DNA of 32,574 bases from Rickettsiales bacterium (GCA_947487845.1 CANKYC010000003.1:1-32574); one strand, 5' to 3'. Shown: positions 14,696 through 23,527, counted from the stretch's first letter. The notes: a model not told the origin generated them from the letters alone. Translations and numbers: made by a program.

Positions 14696-15973
14696 ATGAA
14701 AAAACTTTCCCTGCTTTTAGTGTTTTTTCTTTTTAGCTGTCAATCAATTAGCAAAAAGATTGAATTGCTACAAATCCTCAAGCCAAGCGAAGAAACAGCT
14801 CCCGTTAAAACGCATCAACAATTTGAATCTCGTGATTTAGGTGTTGAACAATCACAACTAAAAAAAGTTCAAGTAGCATTATTTTTACCATTTTCAGGAA
14901 AGAATAAAGAGTTGGGATGGAGTTTGTTTAATGCCGCAACTTTATCGTTATTTGACAATGATCCAAATCATAATATTGAATTGATTTTGATTGATTCCAA
15001 AGAAACGCCGCAAGAAACTGCTAAAGCTTTCAAAGAAGTTATTGATCGCAAAATTAAAATTGTCATCGGGCCAATTTTTAGCACTTCGGTTGAGGCAATT
15101 GAAAAAGATGCTAAAGCCAATCAAATCACCGTAATTTCACTTTCTAACAATCAGCAACTAATTGGTAAAATTAATAATGAAGGCGGAATTTTTATCGCTG
15201 GAATGTTGCCTGAAACTCAGATTGATAAAATTGTTAATTATAGTTTGCAAAAAGCTAAATTCAGTTTTGCAATCATCGCACCAAATAATCAATATGGACA
15301 AACCATTAATGGTCTGTTCAAAAAAATGGTGAAAAACCGTGATGGCGATTTTATTACTTCCGAATTTTATGATCCAAGCGGTAAAGATTTGGATCACGCT
15401 GTTAACCGAGTGATTAATTCATTTTCGATTTCACCGCATTTAAAAAATAAAAAAGACGCAGTTATTACCGAGTCGGATCGCAATTATCCCAAGGTTATAA
15501 TTATTCCGGAATCAGGAAAAACTTTATCCAAAATTGTCGCGTCAATTAAAGAGCAAAATAAAGATGAAAGAGAATTTCAGATTGTAGGAACCAGCCAATG
15601 GGATGATGTTTCAACATTAAATGATTTTAACCTTGTTGGCGCATGGTTTCCGGCCCCGGAAAATGAAAAATTCCGCAGTTTTGAAAAAGCTTATTACCAA
15701 ACTTACAATAAATTCCCGCCCAGAATTTCTTCGATTATTTATGATTCAGTTTCGGTTGTAGCAGAATTATCAGACCGCAAAAAAGGCGAAGCGCCTATGG
15801 TTGCTGATTTTACAAACTACAGCAAATCTTCAAAAAATGGTTTTGATGGAATTGATGGTTTATTTAGATATTTGCCCAATGGCTTGGTGCAAAGGAATTT
15901 GGCGGTTTTAAAAGTTGGAAATGGTCGCTTTGAAACTATCGAAAAACCAGTGGAACAGTTTTTGAAATATTAG
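14696..15973 (+). CDS. LpoA-like penicillin-binding protein activator lipoprotein (425 aa)
   Basis: Outer-membrane lipoprotein related to LpoA/LppC (YraM), which in gammaproteobacteria activates PBP1A. The N-terminal lipoprotein signal MKKLSLLLVFFLFSC gives a lipidated Cys at residue 15. A periplasmic-binding type 1 domain follows from about residue 57: VQVALFLPFSGKNKELGWSL, DSKETPQETAKAFKEVIDRK, VIGPIFSTSVEAIEKDAKAN, and SFAIIAPNNQYGQTINGLFK. It lacks the N-terminal TPR domain of the E. coli protein. It is divergent from rsmI, the same arrangement as yraL/yraM, which supports the assignment. A PBP1A gene occurs further along the window (26474-28942). An amino-acid transporter binding protein is the alternative, less likely given the context. 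Confidence 0.85.
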   Translation: MKKLSLLLVFFLFSCQSISKKIELLQILKPSEETAPVKTHQQFESRDLGVEQSQLKKVQVALFLPFSGKNKELGWSLFNAATLSLFDNDPNHNIELILIDSKETPQETAKAFKEVIDRKIKIVIGPIFSTSVEAIEKDAKANQITVISLSNNQQLIGKINNEGGIFIAGMLPETQIDKIVNYSLQKAKFSFAIIAPNNQYGQTINGLFKKMVKNRDGDFITSEFYDPSGKDLDHAVNRVINSFSISPHLKNKKDAVITESDRNYPKVIIIPESGKTLSKIVASIKEQNKDEREFQIVGTSQWDDVSTLNDFNLVGAWFPAPENEKFRSFEKAYYQTYNKFPPRISSIIYDSVSVVAELSDRKKGEAPMVADFTNYSKSSKNGFDGIDGLFRYLPNGLVQRNLAVLKVGNGRFETIEKPVEQFLKY

Positions 15974-15977
15974 ATTT

Positions 15978-16257
15978 TATATACCAAAGCTACTTGAAAC
16001 TCGAACATTTCACTTTGGCATAAGAATTGAAATTCGCAAAACCCCCCCAACCCCCCTTAACAGGGGGGCTTTATTCGAGTTTGATATAAAGCCCCCCTGT
16101 TAAGGGGGGTTGGGGGGTTTTGCGATGCTAAAATAAAATGATATTTTTTTTAAAATGAGATTTTTTTTAAAATGATATTTTTTTAAAAAATCCCACCTTT
16201 TAAAGTTAGTGAAATAGCAAAACAAACTGTTCGAGTTTCAAGTATCTTTGGTATATA
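15978..16257. repeat. 280-bp nested inverted repeat, MITE-like
   Basis: The outer arms TATATACCAAAG.TACTTGAAACTCGAAC (15978-16006 and the complement at 16229-16257) are 29 bp with one mismatch, ending in TA-rich bases. Nested inside is a GC-rich palindrome with arms of 39-40 bp (16035-16074 and 16086-16124) containing CCCCCCTTAACAGGGGGGC. A run of about three AAAATGATATTTTTTTT-like units fills 16135-16186. It begins 4 bp after the LpoA-like stop. No gene. Confidence 0.8.
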
Positions 16258-16262
16258 TGTCC

Positions 16263-16316
16263 AAAAACAAGTTCAGGATGATAGCGTTTTTTGACGGTCA
16301 TCCTGAACTTGTTTTT
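16263..16316 (-). terminator. Hairpin terminator after tsaD
   Basis: Perfect 19-bp arms, AAAAACAAGTTCAGGATGA (16263-16281) and its complement (16298-16316). On the minus strand the stem ends in TTGTTTTT, 18 bases after the tsaD stop. The CCTGAAC..GTTCAGG core relates it to the palindromic repeats at 20421 and 24964. Confidence 0.7.
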
Positions 16317-16333
16317 AGGATCTATTTCGATTT

Positions 16334-17395
16334 TCAAACCAACTCCCAACCTAATTCCCAACGCGCCTTCGGCTTAAATTCCAAACTATCCACCAATCCC
16401 AATCTCATTTTTTCAACTCCCGCCCAAGCCACCATCACCGCATTATCTGTACAAAGCGCAATTGGCGGTGCGATTACTTCAATATCATATTTTTTCGACC
16501 AATTTTGTAGCGCCGAAAAAATATAACGATTTGCCGCCACGCCTCCGGCAATAATCAATTTTTTTGCGCCTTTTTCTAAAAGCTGAACATTATCTAAACG
16601 ATTCAAAACAATCTGGCAAACCACGTGTTGAAAGGATGCGCAAATATCAGCTTTGTCTTTTTCATTAATTTTTTGCGGCGTTGTTAAATGCGAAAAATCT
16701 TCACCAACTAACTTTTCAATCTCGCGGCGCACCGCGGTTTTAAGACCAGAAAATGAAAAATCACAAAGATGATCTTTGTGCTTCGCGCCATCAATTAATG
16801 GCTTGGAAAATTTAAATCTTTTTTCATCACCAATCAAAGCCATTTTCTCAACCGAAGGCCCGCCCGGATAAGGCAAACCAAGCATTTGCGCCACTTTGTC
16901 AAAAGCCTCGCCCAAAGCATCGTCAATTGTTTCGCCCAGCTTTTCATAATTACCAACACCGCGCGCAAATAAAATTTGGCAATGGCCGCCAGAAATTAAC
17001 AAAAGCAAAAAAGGAAATTGCAAATCGGAAGTAAGTCGCGCCGTTAAAGCGTGCCCCTCCAAATGATTCACCGCTAAAAATGGTTTTTTATAAACCGAAG
17101 CCAAAGTTTTCGCCGCCATCATTCCAACAATAACGCCGCCAATTAAACCCGGTCCAGAAGTTGCGGCAAAGCCATCAATATTTTCAAATTTTAGATTAGC
17201 ATTTTTTAAAGCCTGCAAAATTAATTCATCCAAAACTTCAATATGACCTCGCGCCGCAAGCTCTGGAACCACGCCGCCAAATTTTTTATGAAGCTCAATT
17301 TGTGAATTTAAAACGTGAGAAAGAATATTTTTTTGCTCATCAACAATCGCAACCGCAGTTTCATCGCAGGAAGTTTCAATACCGAGAATTTTCAT
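16334..17395 (-). CDS. tsaD: tRNA N6-threonylcarbamoyladenosine synthase subunit TsaD (353 aa)
   Basis: Transfers the threonylcarbamoyl group to A37 of tRNAs reading ANN codons, with TsaB and TsaE. The ASKHA fold begins MKILGIETSCDETAVAIVDE. The substrate-side motif GGVVPELAARGHIEVLDELI follows, then the metal-binding HLEGH near residue 110. LLLISGGHCQILFARGVGNY, GEAFDKVAQMLGLPYPGGPS and the late IIAGGVAANRYI and APPIALCTDNAVMVAW complete the family pattern. Length is normal. It is transcribed away from dnaB's end across a repeat-rich spacer, and is followed by a strong hairpin terminator. Confidence 0.97.
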   Translation of the reverse strand: MKILGIETSCDETAVAIVDEQKNILSHVLNSQIELHKKFGGVVPELAARGHIEVLDELILQALKNANLKFENIDGFAATSGPGLIGGVIVGMMAAKTLASVYKKPFLAVNHLEGHALTARLTSDLQFPFLLLLISGGHCQILFARGVGNYEKLGETIDDALGEAFDKVAQMLGLPYPGGPSVEKMALIGDEKRFKFSKPLIDGAKHKDHLCDFSFSGLKTAVRREIEKLVGEDFSHLTTPQKINEKDKADICASFQHVVCQIVLNRLDNVQLLEKGAKKLIIAGGVAANRYIFSALQNWSKKYDIEVIAPPIALCTDNAVMVAWAGVEKMRLGLVDSLEFKPKARWELGWELV

Positions 17396-17435
17396 TTTAA
17401 TTTTTAAATAAATCAGAGTTATATCAAAAAGATCT

Positions 17436-17548
17436 AATTAAATTTAAATCCTTTATCCCTTCGGGATACGGAAACGCGACACGAGTCGCGCCCCGCTTTA
17501 CGGCGATCCCCATCCCTTATGTCTATAGGACATACGGGAAATTTAATT
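17436..17548. repeat. Palindrome-rich repeat framed by AATTAAATTT
   Basis: AATTAAATTT (17436-17445) and its complement (17539-17548) frame GC-rich palindromes: ATCCC/GGGAT, GCGAC-ACGA-GTCGC and TATGTC-TATAG-GACATA. The right end overlaps the stop codon of dnaB (17543-17545), so the element abuts or supplies the gene end. Confidence 0.6.
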
Positions 17549-18985
17549 ATGAAAATTATCCAAATTTCCAAAGCGCGTAAATTCTGAATCAAAAAATAAA
17601 TTCACGCTGCCAACTGGACCGTTGCGTTGTTTGGCAATTATAACTTCAGCTTTATGCGAAACTTCCTGCATTTGGGTTTTCCATTGATGAAATTTGTCGG
17701 CCTCATTTTCTTGCGGACGTTTGCGTTCCAAATAATAACTGTCGCGATAGATGAAGGCTACAACGTCAGCATCTTGTTCGATTGATCCTGATTCACGCAA
17801 ATCTGAAAGTTGTGGGCGCTTATCTTCGCGTTGTTCAACGGCGCGCGATAATTGCGAAAGCGCCATTACCGGAATGTTAAATTCTTTGGCGATTGCTTTT
17901 AATCCTTGCGTGATTTCCGAAACTTCCTGAACCCGATTTTCGCTAGAGCGCGAAGTTGTGCCGCGAATTAATTGCAAATAATCAATTACCAAAAATGCTA
18001 AATTATGTTTGCGCACCATTCTGCGGGCGCGCGTGCGAATTGCCGAAATTGAAAGTGCTGGAGTATCATCAATAAAAAGTGGCATTTTCGAAATTTCTGC
18101 CGAACGCGCCGCCACAACTTCCCATTCACTTTCATTTAATTGACCGGTTCTAAATTTGGTGGCGTTAATGCTACATTCCATTGATAAAATTCTCGCCGCT
18201 AATTGGTCGGAAGACATTTCGAGCGAGAAAAATCCAACTGCCTTTTTATCTTTCGTATCAACCACATCTTTGTTTAAAAACTTGCAGGCATTAACCACAA
18301 TATTAATTCCCAGCGCGGTTTTACCCATTGAAGGCCTTCCCGCCAGAATAATTAAATCGGATTGTTGCATGCCGCTCAAAATTTTATCTAAATCTGAAAG
18401 TCCGGTTGAAACGCCGCTAATATGGCTGTCGCGTTGACGCGCCAAAATTGTTTTATCCAAAGTTTCTTTCATCGAATGCGAAATGCTGCGAAAATCGCTG
18501 CGGCCATTTCCATGTTCAGAAAGTTTAAATAAATGCGATTCGGCAAGCTCGATTTGTTCAGTTGCCGAAGTTTTTTCTTCAGCTTTAAAAACCCGATTCA
18601 CAATATCTTCACCAACCATTGATAATTCACGCTTCAAAGCCAAATCATGAATTAAACGACCATAATCAGAAATATCGATAATTGCCGAAGCTGTTGCCAA
18701 AAGCGTTGATAAATAAAGAGCGCCGCCAGCTGCTTTAACAGCTGCGTCAGATTCAAAAAATTGTTTCAGCGTAACTTGATTGGCGATGATGTTAACTTTT
18801 TCAATATTGTGTAAAATTTGGGCAAAAATATTGCGATGCGCCGGCTCGTAAAAATGCTCTTCACGCAAAAATTCGGAAACGCGATTTAGATATTCGTTAT
18901 TTAAAATAATCGTTCCTAGAACCGCTTGTTCGGCTTCAATATTAAATAATTCTTTACGGATTGTAACTTGGTTTTCGGATGTCAT
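17543..18985 (-). CDS. dnaB: Replicative DNA helicase DnaB (480 aa)
   Basis: Hexameric 5'-3' helicase of the replication fork. The N-terminal primase-interacting domain begins NIEAEQAVLGTIILNNEYLN and includes HFYEPAHRNIFAQIL. The RecA-like domain follows: STGLSDLDKILSGMQQSDLI, Walker A GRPSMGKTALG (about 214-224), GFFSLEMSSDQLAARILS, and Walker B LVIDYLQLI. SQLSRAVEQREDKRPQLSDL, LRESGSIEQDADVVAFIYRD and AKQRNGPVGSVNLFF close the family pattern. There is no intein. It lies 45 bp after the RegA-like regulator gene on the same strand. Confidence 0.97.
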   Translation of the reverse strand: MTSENQVTIRKELFNIEAEQAVLGTIILNNEYLNRVSEFLREEHFYEPAHRNIFAQILHNIEKVNIIANQVTLKQFFESDAAVKAAGGALYLSTLLATASAIIDISDYGRLIHDLALKRELSMVGEDIVNRVFKAEEKTSATEQIELAESHLFKLSEHGNGRSDFRSISHSMKETLDKTILARQRDSHISGVSTGLSDLDKILSGMQQSDLIILAGRPSMGKTALGINIVVNACKFLNKDVVDTKDKKAVGFFSLEMSSDQLAARILSMECSINATKFRTGQLNESEWEVVAARSAEISKMPLFIDDTPALSISAIRTRARRMVRKHNLAFLVIDYLQLIRGTTSRSSENRVQEVSEITQGLKAIAKEFNIPVMALSQLSRAVEQREDKRPQLSDLRESGSIEQDADVVAFIYRDSYYLERKRPQENEADKFHQWKTQMQEVSHKAEVIIAKQRNGPVGSVNLFFDSEFTRFGNLDNFHN

Positions 18986-19030
18986 TTTTTTTAAGAATTT
19001 TTTTTAAAGAATATGGTGGTTATTTTGGAA

Positions 19031-19561
19031 TCAACTTTTCACTCCCCTTTTTTGCAACTTTCGCGCTAAAGTTCTGCGATGCATTCCAAGAATGCGCGCT
19101 GCTTTGGAAATGTTAAAATCGGCGTCAATCAAAGCTTGGTGAATATATTCCCATTCAATATTTTTAATCGAAGTTTTTTTATCTGATATTTTTTCTTCCA
19201 AAGCCTCGCCATTAAAAGCAGCAATTATTGCATCAACATTTGCTGGTTTTGCTAAGTAATAACAAGCTCCCAACTTAATCGCCTCAATTGTTGTGGTGAT
19301 GCTGGCGTAACCTGTGAGCATCACAATTTTAATTGTAGAATCAAATTCATGCAAAGCTTTGATTAAAGCCAATCCAGATTCACCGGGCATTTTTAAATCA
19401 ACAACTGCAAATCTTGGATGAAAATTTTTTAAAATGGCGAGCGCATCTTTAACATTATTGGCAATTTTAGTTTCATAATTTCGGCGCATAAAAGAGCGCG
19501 ACAAGCTTTCCGACAAAGCTTTATCATCTTCAACAATTAAAACAGTTTGATAATTTTTCAT
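19031..19561 (-). CDS. regA: RegA/ActR/PrrA-family response regulator (176 aa)
   Basis: Global redox regulator in alphaproteobacteria controlling respiration and energy genes. The receiver domain (about 5-120) has the acidic pocket EDD (11-13), the phospho-acceptor D55 in VVDLKMPGESG, T83 in MLTGYAS and K105 in YYLAKPAN. A short linker leads to a Fis-type helix-turn-helix at the C-terminus (NISKAARILGMHRRTLARKL), a hallmark of this family. Its ATG overlaps the stop of the RegB-like gene (TAATG), so the two are translationally coupled. Length matches the usual 180 or so residues. Confidence 0.93.
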   Translation of the reverse strand: MKNYQTVLIVEDDKALSESLSRSFMRRNYETKIANNVKDALAILKNFHPRFAVVDLKMPGESGLALIKALHEFDSTIKIVMLTGYASITTTIEAIKLGACYYLAKPANVDAIIAAFNGEALEEKISDKKTSIKNIEWEYIHQALIDADFNISKAARILGMHRRTLARKLQKRGVKS

Positions 19562-20376
19562 TATTTGAAATCACTTTTTTTTGCTTGTTCAAGCCTTTCA
19601 CTTCCTGAATCGGAAAGAATTTCTGAAAGAGTTTTTTTGCAGCGCTCGATTTGCGATTCAATCATTAAAATATCAGAATTTAAATCTTCTTTTTTTAAAT
19701 CGAGATTTTTCCAATCATTTAAAATAACCGAGATTGTCGCCAGCGGCGTTCCCAAATCATGAGCGGCGGCGGTTGCAAGCATTGCGCTTCTAAGCAATTG
19801 TTTTTCTTCCAAAGTTTTTTGATCGCGCTCTTTTAAATTTTTGGAAATTTTGGTAACAAAAATTAACAGCAAAACTGTCGCTAAAATATGACTAATCAAC
19901 ATTCCATTAAGATGTAAATTGAAAGCATTGTGATTATGAAATTCATGCATTTCATTAAAGTTGAAACCAAGCCAAATATAGCAAAATGTTGTAATTGCGG
20001 TGATTGTCCAAGCGTAACTTGTGCGTAGCAAAATAGCGGCAATAATTACTTGTAGTAAAAATAATGAAATAAAAGGATTGGAAGCTCCGCCGCTTAAATA
20101 AAGCTGCGCCGTTAAAGCAGCAACATCAAAAAGCAACTCTATGAATAAGAATTTATCGCTGATATTTCGACAGGTTTTATAGCAATAAAAACTTACGCAA
20201 TTTATCAAAAATAACAGCGTAACCAAACCAAACATTGGCTTTATCGGCAAGGAAATTTCAAAAAATTTACTGACAAAAATAATAGTCACAACTTGCCCAA
20301 TAATCGCGATGATACGAAGCAAAATAAGCTGAAGCAGATTTTTATGATTAGCGCTTTTAGGGAAATTATTTTTCAT
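19561..20376 (-). CDS. RegB/PrrB-like redox sensor lacking the ATPase domain (271 aa)
   Basis: Membrane sensor partner of the RegA-like regulator. About six hydrophobic segments lie in residues 14-175. Within them is GGASNPF (96-102), matching the GGxxNPF quinone-binding motif of RegB. The dimerisation and phospho-acceptor helix carries AAAHDLGTPLATISV with H206. C246 in IERCKKTL lies 40 residues after the His, the spacing I recall for H225 and redox-active C265 of Rhodobacter RegB. The protein stops 25 residues later. The whole HATPase_c domain (N, G1, G2 boxes) is missing, against 430-460 residues in normal RegB. No remnant of it follows, because regA starts at the stop codon. It may need another kinase to be phosphorylated, or work only as a phosphatase or scaffold. 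Confidence 0.85.
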   Translation of the reverse strand: MKNNFPKSANHKNLLQLILLRIIAIIGQVVTIIFVSKFFEISLPIKPMFGLVTLLFLINCVSFYCYKTCRNISDKFLFIELLFDVAALTAQLYLSGGASNPFISLFLLQVIIAAILLRTSYAWTITAITTFCYIWLGFNFNEMHEFHNHNAFNLHLNGMLISHILATVLLLIFVTKISKNLKERDQKTLEEKQLLRSAMLATAAAHDLGTPLATISVILNDWKNLDLKKEDLNSDILMIESQIERCKKTLSEILSDSGSERLEQAKKSDFK

Positions 20377-20420
20377 TTTTTAAGGTTTGTACTAATTCTA
20401 AATTGAATATGTCGAACTCT

Positions 20421-20500
20421 CGATGTCATGCTGAACTTGTCGAAGCATGATTCAAGCCTTTCTATTAAAATCATGCTTCGACAAGTTCAGCATGACATCG
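20421..20500. repeat. Palindromic repeat, 32-bp perfect arms
   Basis: CGATGTCATGCTGAACTTGT (20421-20440) onward pairs perfectly with 20469-20500. It belongs to the same family as the CACCCTGAG repeats, with ATGCT in place of ACCCT. It lies between the divergent RegB-like and outer-membrane genes. The rest of the 20377-20633 spacer shows nothing else definite. Confidence 0.85.
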
Positions 20501-20633
20501 AGCTTGATTAGAATGAATATATTTTAGCACAAAACTGCGCTTGGACAAATTGTCTCAAGTTTAAAAATTATTTTGCGATTGAGATTTGTGATTTTTAAAA
20601 AGCCAAAAATCTTATTAACCAAATAATTTAATT

Positions 20634-21560
20634 ATGAAATTTTCTAAAAAATATTTTTTTGCCGCACTTCTTTTATTCGCAATTTCTTCAAAAGAAGTTT
20701 TGGCTTGCGCTTGTGGTTGTGGCGTTTTCACAGTTGGAACCAGCTCAATTTTACCAAATTGCGAAGGCGGAACGGCTTTTTTGCAATATGATTATATGAA
20801 TCAAAGTCGCAATTGGCATAAAACTGATAATTCCAGCGGACATAATCACGACAAACGCATCAACACTCAAACCGTAACCGCCGGCATGCAATATATGTTT
20901 AACCGCGATTGGGGCGCCGCGATTCGCGTTCCTTACATGACACGTTATGTACAAAACTTGCCTCATTCTGGCGGCATGACTTATAACCGCCATAGCGCCG
21001 TTGGCGATATTCGTATTAATGGAATTTATTCCGGATTTTCTTCCGACATGTCGAGCGGATTAATTTTTGGTTTAAAACTTCCAACTGGCGACACCAATTC
21101 TAAAGGCTTTGAACGCAACACTCAAATTGGAACCGGCAGCACTGATTCAATTTTAGGCGCTTATAAAGTTGGCAAAATTGATATTGCCGGAAAATTTAAT
21201 TATTTCTTGCAAGGAACTTGGGAACATCCACTGACAATTCATCGTGGCTATCATCCCGGTGATGAAATTTCTGGTGCGACTGGTATTTATTACAATGCTG
21301 GATCACATTTTGGCCTAAAAAAAATCGCACCAATTATGCAATTTATGGGTTCTAAAAAAACTCAAGATACAGGTTGGGCATCACCGTCACATAATGCTCA
21401 CAGCGGATATACCCAAATATTTTTTGCGCCAGCAATCGAATTTAGCTTTACGCAATTTAAACTTTATACCGATGTGGAATTTCCAGTTTATAGAAATGTC
21501 AATGGCAATCAATTAGTGCCGCAGAATTTGTATAAATTAATTTTGAGTTATAATTTTTAA
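20634..21560 (+). CDS. Predicted outer-membrane beta-barrel protein with Cys-rich N-terminus (308 aa)
   Basis: I do not recognise a named gene. A signal peptide (MKFSKKYFFAALLLFAISSKEVLA) is followed at once by CACGCGVFTVGTSSILP, a Cys-rich motif at the mature N-terminus. The rest alternates polar and aromatic residues as in barrels: AFLQYDYMNQSRNW, GAAIRVPYMTRYV, GLIFGLKLPTGDTN, and the aromatic C-terminus NLYKLILSYNF typical of outer-membrane proteins. A histidine patch (SSGHNHDKR, residues 68-76) could bind metal. It resembles proteins annotated as MetA-pathway or transporter-like barrels; the substrate is unknown. It could instead be a lipoprotein, since VLAC is a poor lipobox. It is monocistronic and convergent with glmS. 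Confidence 0.75.
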   Translation: MKFSKKYFFAALLLFAISSKEVLACACGCGVFTVGTSSILPNCEGGTAFLQYDYMNQSRNWHKTDNSSGHNHDKRINTQTVTAGMQYMFNRDWGAAIRVPYMTRYVQNLPHSGGMTYNRHSAVGDIRINGIYSGFSSDMSSGLIFGLKLPTGDTNSKGFERNTQIGTGSTDSILGAYKVGKIDIAGKFNYFLQGTWEHPLTIHRGYHPGDEISGATGIYYNAGSHFGLKKIAPIMQFMGSKKTQDTGWASPSHNAHSGYTQIFFAPAIEFSFTQFKLYTDVEFPVYRNVNGNQLVPQNLYKLILSYNF

Positions 21561-21582
21561 TATCAGCCGATTAAAAACTACG

Positions 21583-21613
21583 CAGTCACGCTTCGACAGC
21601 CTCAGCGTGACTG
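21583..21613. repeat. Hairpin between convergent genes
   Basis: CAGTCACGCT (21583-21592) and AGCGTGACTG (21604-21613) form a perfect 10-bp stem around TTCGACAGCCT, which shares TTCGACAG with the palindromic repeats. It may terminate transcription from both sides. Confidence 0.6.
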
Positions 21614-21685
21614 TGAATTAGTTTAAAATTTTGATATAATTAAAAAAGTGTGACGCTAAAAAACTCATTTTTTTAATACGCTTTT

Positions 21686-23527
21686 TTACTCCACCGTTAC
21701 CGATTTCGCTAAATTTCTTGGCTGATCAACATCATTTCCTTTGTACAGCGCAACATAATAAGCCAAAAGCTGCGTTGAAACCACTGGCAAAATTGCTTCT
21801 TGAATAATTCCATCAAGCTTCGGAATTTCAATTTTTCTCTTCGCCATTTTGCCAAATTGGGCGATTCCTTTTTTGTCACTAATGAAAATTATTTTCCCGC
21901 CGCGCGCGTTAACTTCTTGAGCGTTGGATAATGTTTTTTCAAACAAGTCATTATCTTTATTATGCGGCGCAATCACGATTACCGGCATTTTTTTATCAAT
22001 CAGCGCGATAGTTCCGTGCTTTAATTCTCCTGCGGCAATTCCTTGCGCGTTAATATAAGAAAGTTCGCGAAATTTTAATGCCGCTTCAAAAGCTGTAATC
22101 TGCGAAATGCCGCGCCCAATATATAAAACATGCTTCGCCGCAGTTAATGATTGGGCGATTTTTTTGATGTTTTTAATGTCATTCTTATCAAACAAATGAA
22201 CCATTTTCGCGCCACTTTCGGCAAGTTCCTGCAATAATTTTTCTTTTTCTTTAGTCGAAATTTTGCCTTTTATACATCCAAAATGAATTGCCAAAAGCGA
22301 TAAAACCGTAATTTGCGCCGTGTAAGCTTTAGTTGATGCCACGCCAATTTCAGGCCCTGCAACTGTGCGAATTACTGTGTCAGAAAGTTGCGCCATTGTA
22401 CTGTGCGCCACATTTACAATTGAGAGAATTTTTTGACCATTTTGTTTGGCAAATTTCAGCGCCGCTAAAGTATCAGCGGTTTCGCCCGACTGCGAAACAA
22501 AAACCATTAAATTATCATCGCGAAACGGATGAGCGCGGTAACGAAATTCGGAAGCAATATCAACTTCAACTTCCACGCCAGCAATTTCTTCAATCAAATA
22601 TTTGGCGCACATGCCCGAATAATAAGAAGTTCCGCAGGCAATAATTGTGATTTTATTAATTTTTTTAAGATCAAAAGCAAAGTTCGGCAAATGAATTGAG
22701 GAATTGCTTAAATCAACATAGGCTTGAATTGTTTCTTCTAAAACTCGCGGCTGTTCGTAAATTTCTTTGAGCATAAAATGATCGTAACCATCTTTGGAAA
22801 CGCGGTTATTTTCAGCTTCCATTAATTTTGGCTCTTTGTGAATTGGCTTATTTTTAGCATCAAAAACTGCAATTTCATTTTTGGAAATAATGGCAAATTC
22901 TTCATCTTCCAAAGCAATGATTTTGCTAGTGTGATCTGACAATGCGTAATAATCAGAAGCGATATAATTTTCATTTTCACCAAGACCAATAACCAATGGC
23001 GAGCCGCGTTTGGCAACTGCGATTACATTTGGATGACCTTTAAAAATTACGGCAAGCGCGAAAGTTCCGTGAATTTCTTTAGCAGTTTCCAAAATTGATT
23101 TTTTGATGTCGCCAGTTTTTTCAAAATGATATTCGATTAAATGTGGCACAACTTCGGTGTCAGTTTGGCTTAAAAATTTGGCACCGCTTTTGGCTAATTT
23201 TTCTTTTAATTCCTGATGATTTTCAATAATGCCATTATGCACCACGCAAACATTTGATGAAGCGTGCGGATGCGCATTTTGCTTGCTTGGACGACCATGA
23301 GTTGCCCAACGCGTGTGACCAATTCCAATGTCAGATTCCAATTTAGTTTTTTTCAAAGCCGCTTCCAACTTGGCTATTTTACCCTCTTCTTTAACGGTTT
23401 TAAATTTATTTTTTTCCAAAACCGCAATTCCCGCCGAATCATAACCGCGATATTCCAGTTTTTTCAAACCTTCAAGAATGATAGAAACAGCATTTTTACT
23501 ACCAACGACACCAACAATTCCGCACAT
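21686..23527 (-). CDS. glmS: Glutamine-fructose-6-phosphate aminotransferase GlmS (613 aa)
   Basis: Makes glucosamine-6-phosphate from fructose-6-phosphate and glutamine, the first step to UDP-GlcNAc for peptidoglycan and LPS. The N-terminal glutaminase domain has nucleophile Cys2 (MCGIVGVVG), KLEYRGYDSAGIAV, GIGHTRWATHGRPSKQNAHP and HNGIIENHQELK. Two SIS sugar-isomerase domains follow, with CGTSYYSGMCAKYLIEEIAG, VSQSGETADTLAALKFAK, STKAYTAQI, GRGISQITAFEAALKFRELS and ELKHGTIALID. The end DQPRNLAKSVTVE is the universal GlmS C-terminus. Full length and alone, with no glmU neighbour. I see no glmS ribozyme upstream. Confidence 0.97.
   Translation of the reverse strand: MCGIVGVVGSKNAVSIILEGLKKLEYRGYDSAGIAVLEKNKFKTVKEEGKIAKLEAALKKTKLESDIGIGHTRWATHGRPSKQNAHPHASSNVCVVHNGIIENHQELKEKLAKSGAKFLSQTDTEVVPHLIEYHFEKTGDIKKSILETAKEIHGTFALAVIFKGHPNVIAVAKRGSPLVIGLGENENYIASDYYALSDHTSKIIALEDEEFAIISKNEIAVFDAKNKPIHKEPKLMEAENNRVSKDGYDHFMLKEIYEQPRVLEETIQAYVDLSNSSIHLPNFAFDLKKINKITIIACGTSYYSGMCAKYLIEEIAGVEVEVDIASEFRYRAHPFRDDNLMVFVSQSGETADTLAALKFAKQNGQKILSIVNVAHSTMAQLSDTVIRTVAGPEIGVASTKAYTAQITVLSLLAIHFGCIKGKISTKEKEKLLQELAESGAKMVHLFDKNDIKNIKKIAQSLTAAKHVLYIGRGISQITAFEAALKFRELSYINAQGIAAGELKHGTIALIDKKMPVIVIAPHNKDNDLFEKTLSNAQEVNARGGKIIFISDKKGIAQFGKMAKRKIEIPKLDGIIQEAILPVVSTQLLAYYVALYKGNDVDQPRNLAKSVTVE

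Noticed and set aside
15978..16257. The nested palindrome as an origin of replication or a phage attachment site.
   Set aside because: No DnaA-box cluster or integrase is seen, and the repeat structure is better explained by inserted MITE-like elements.
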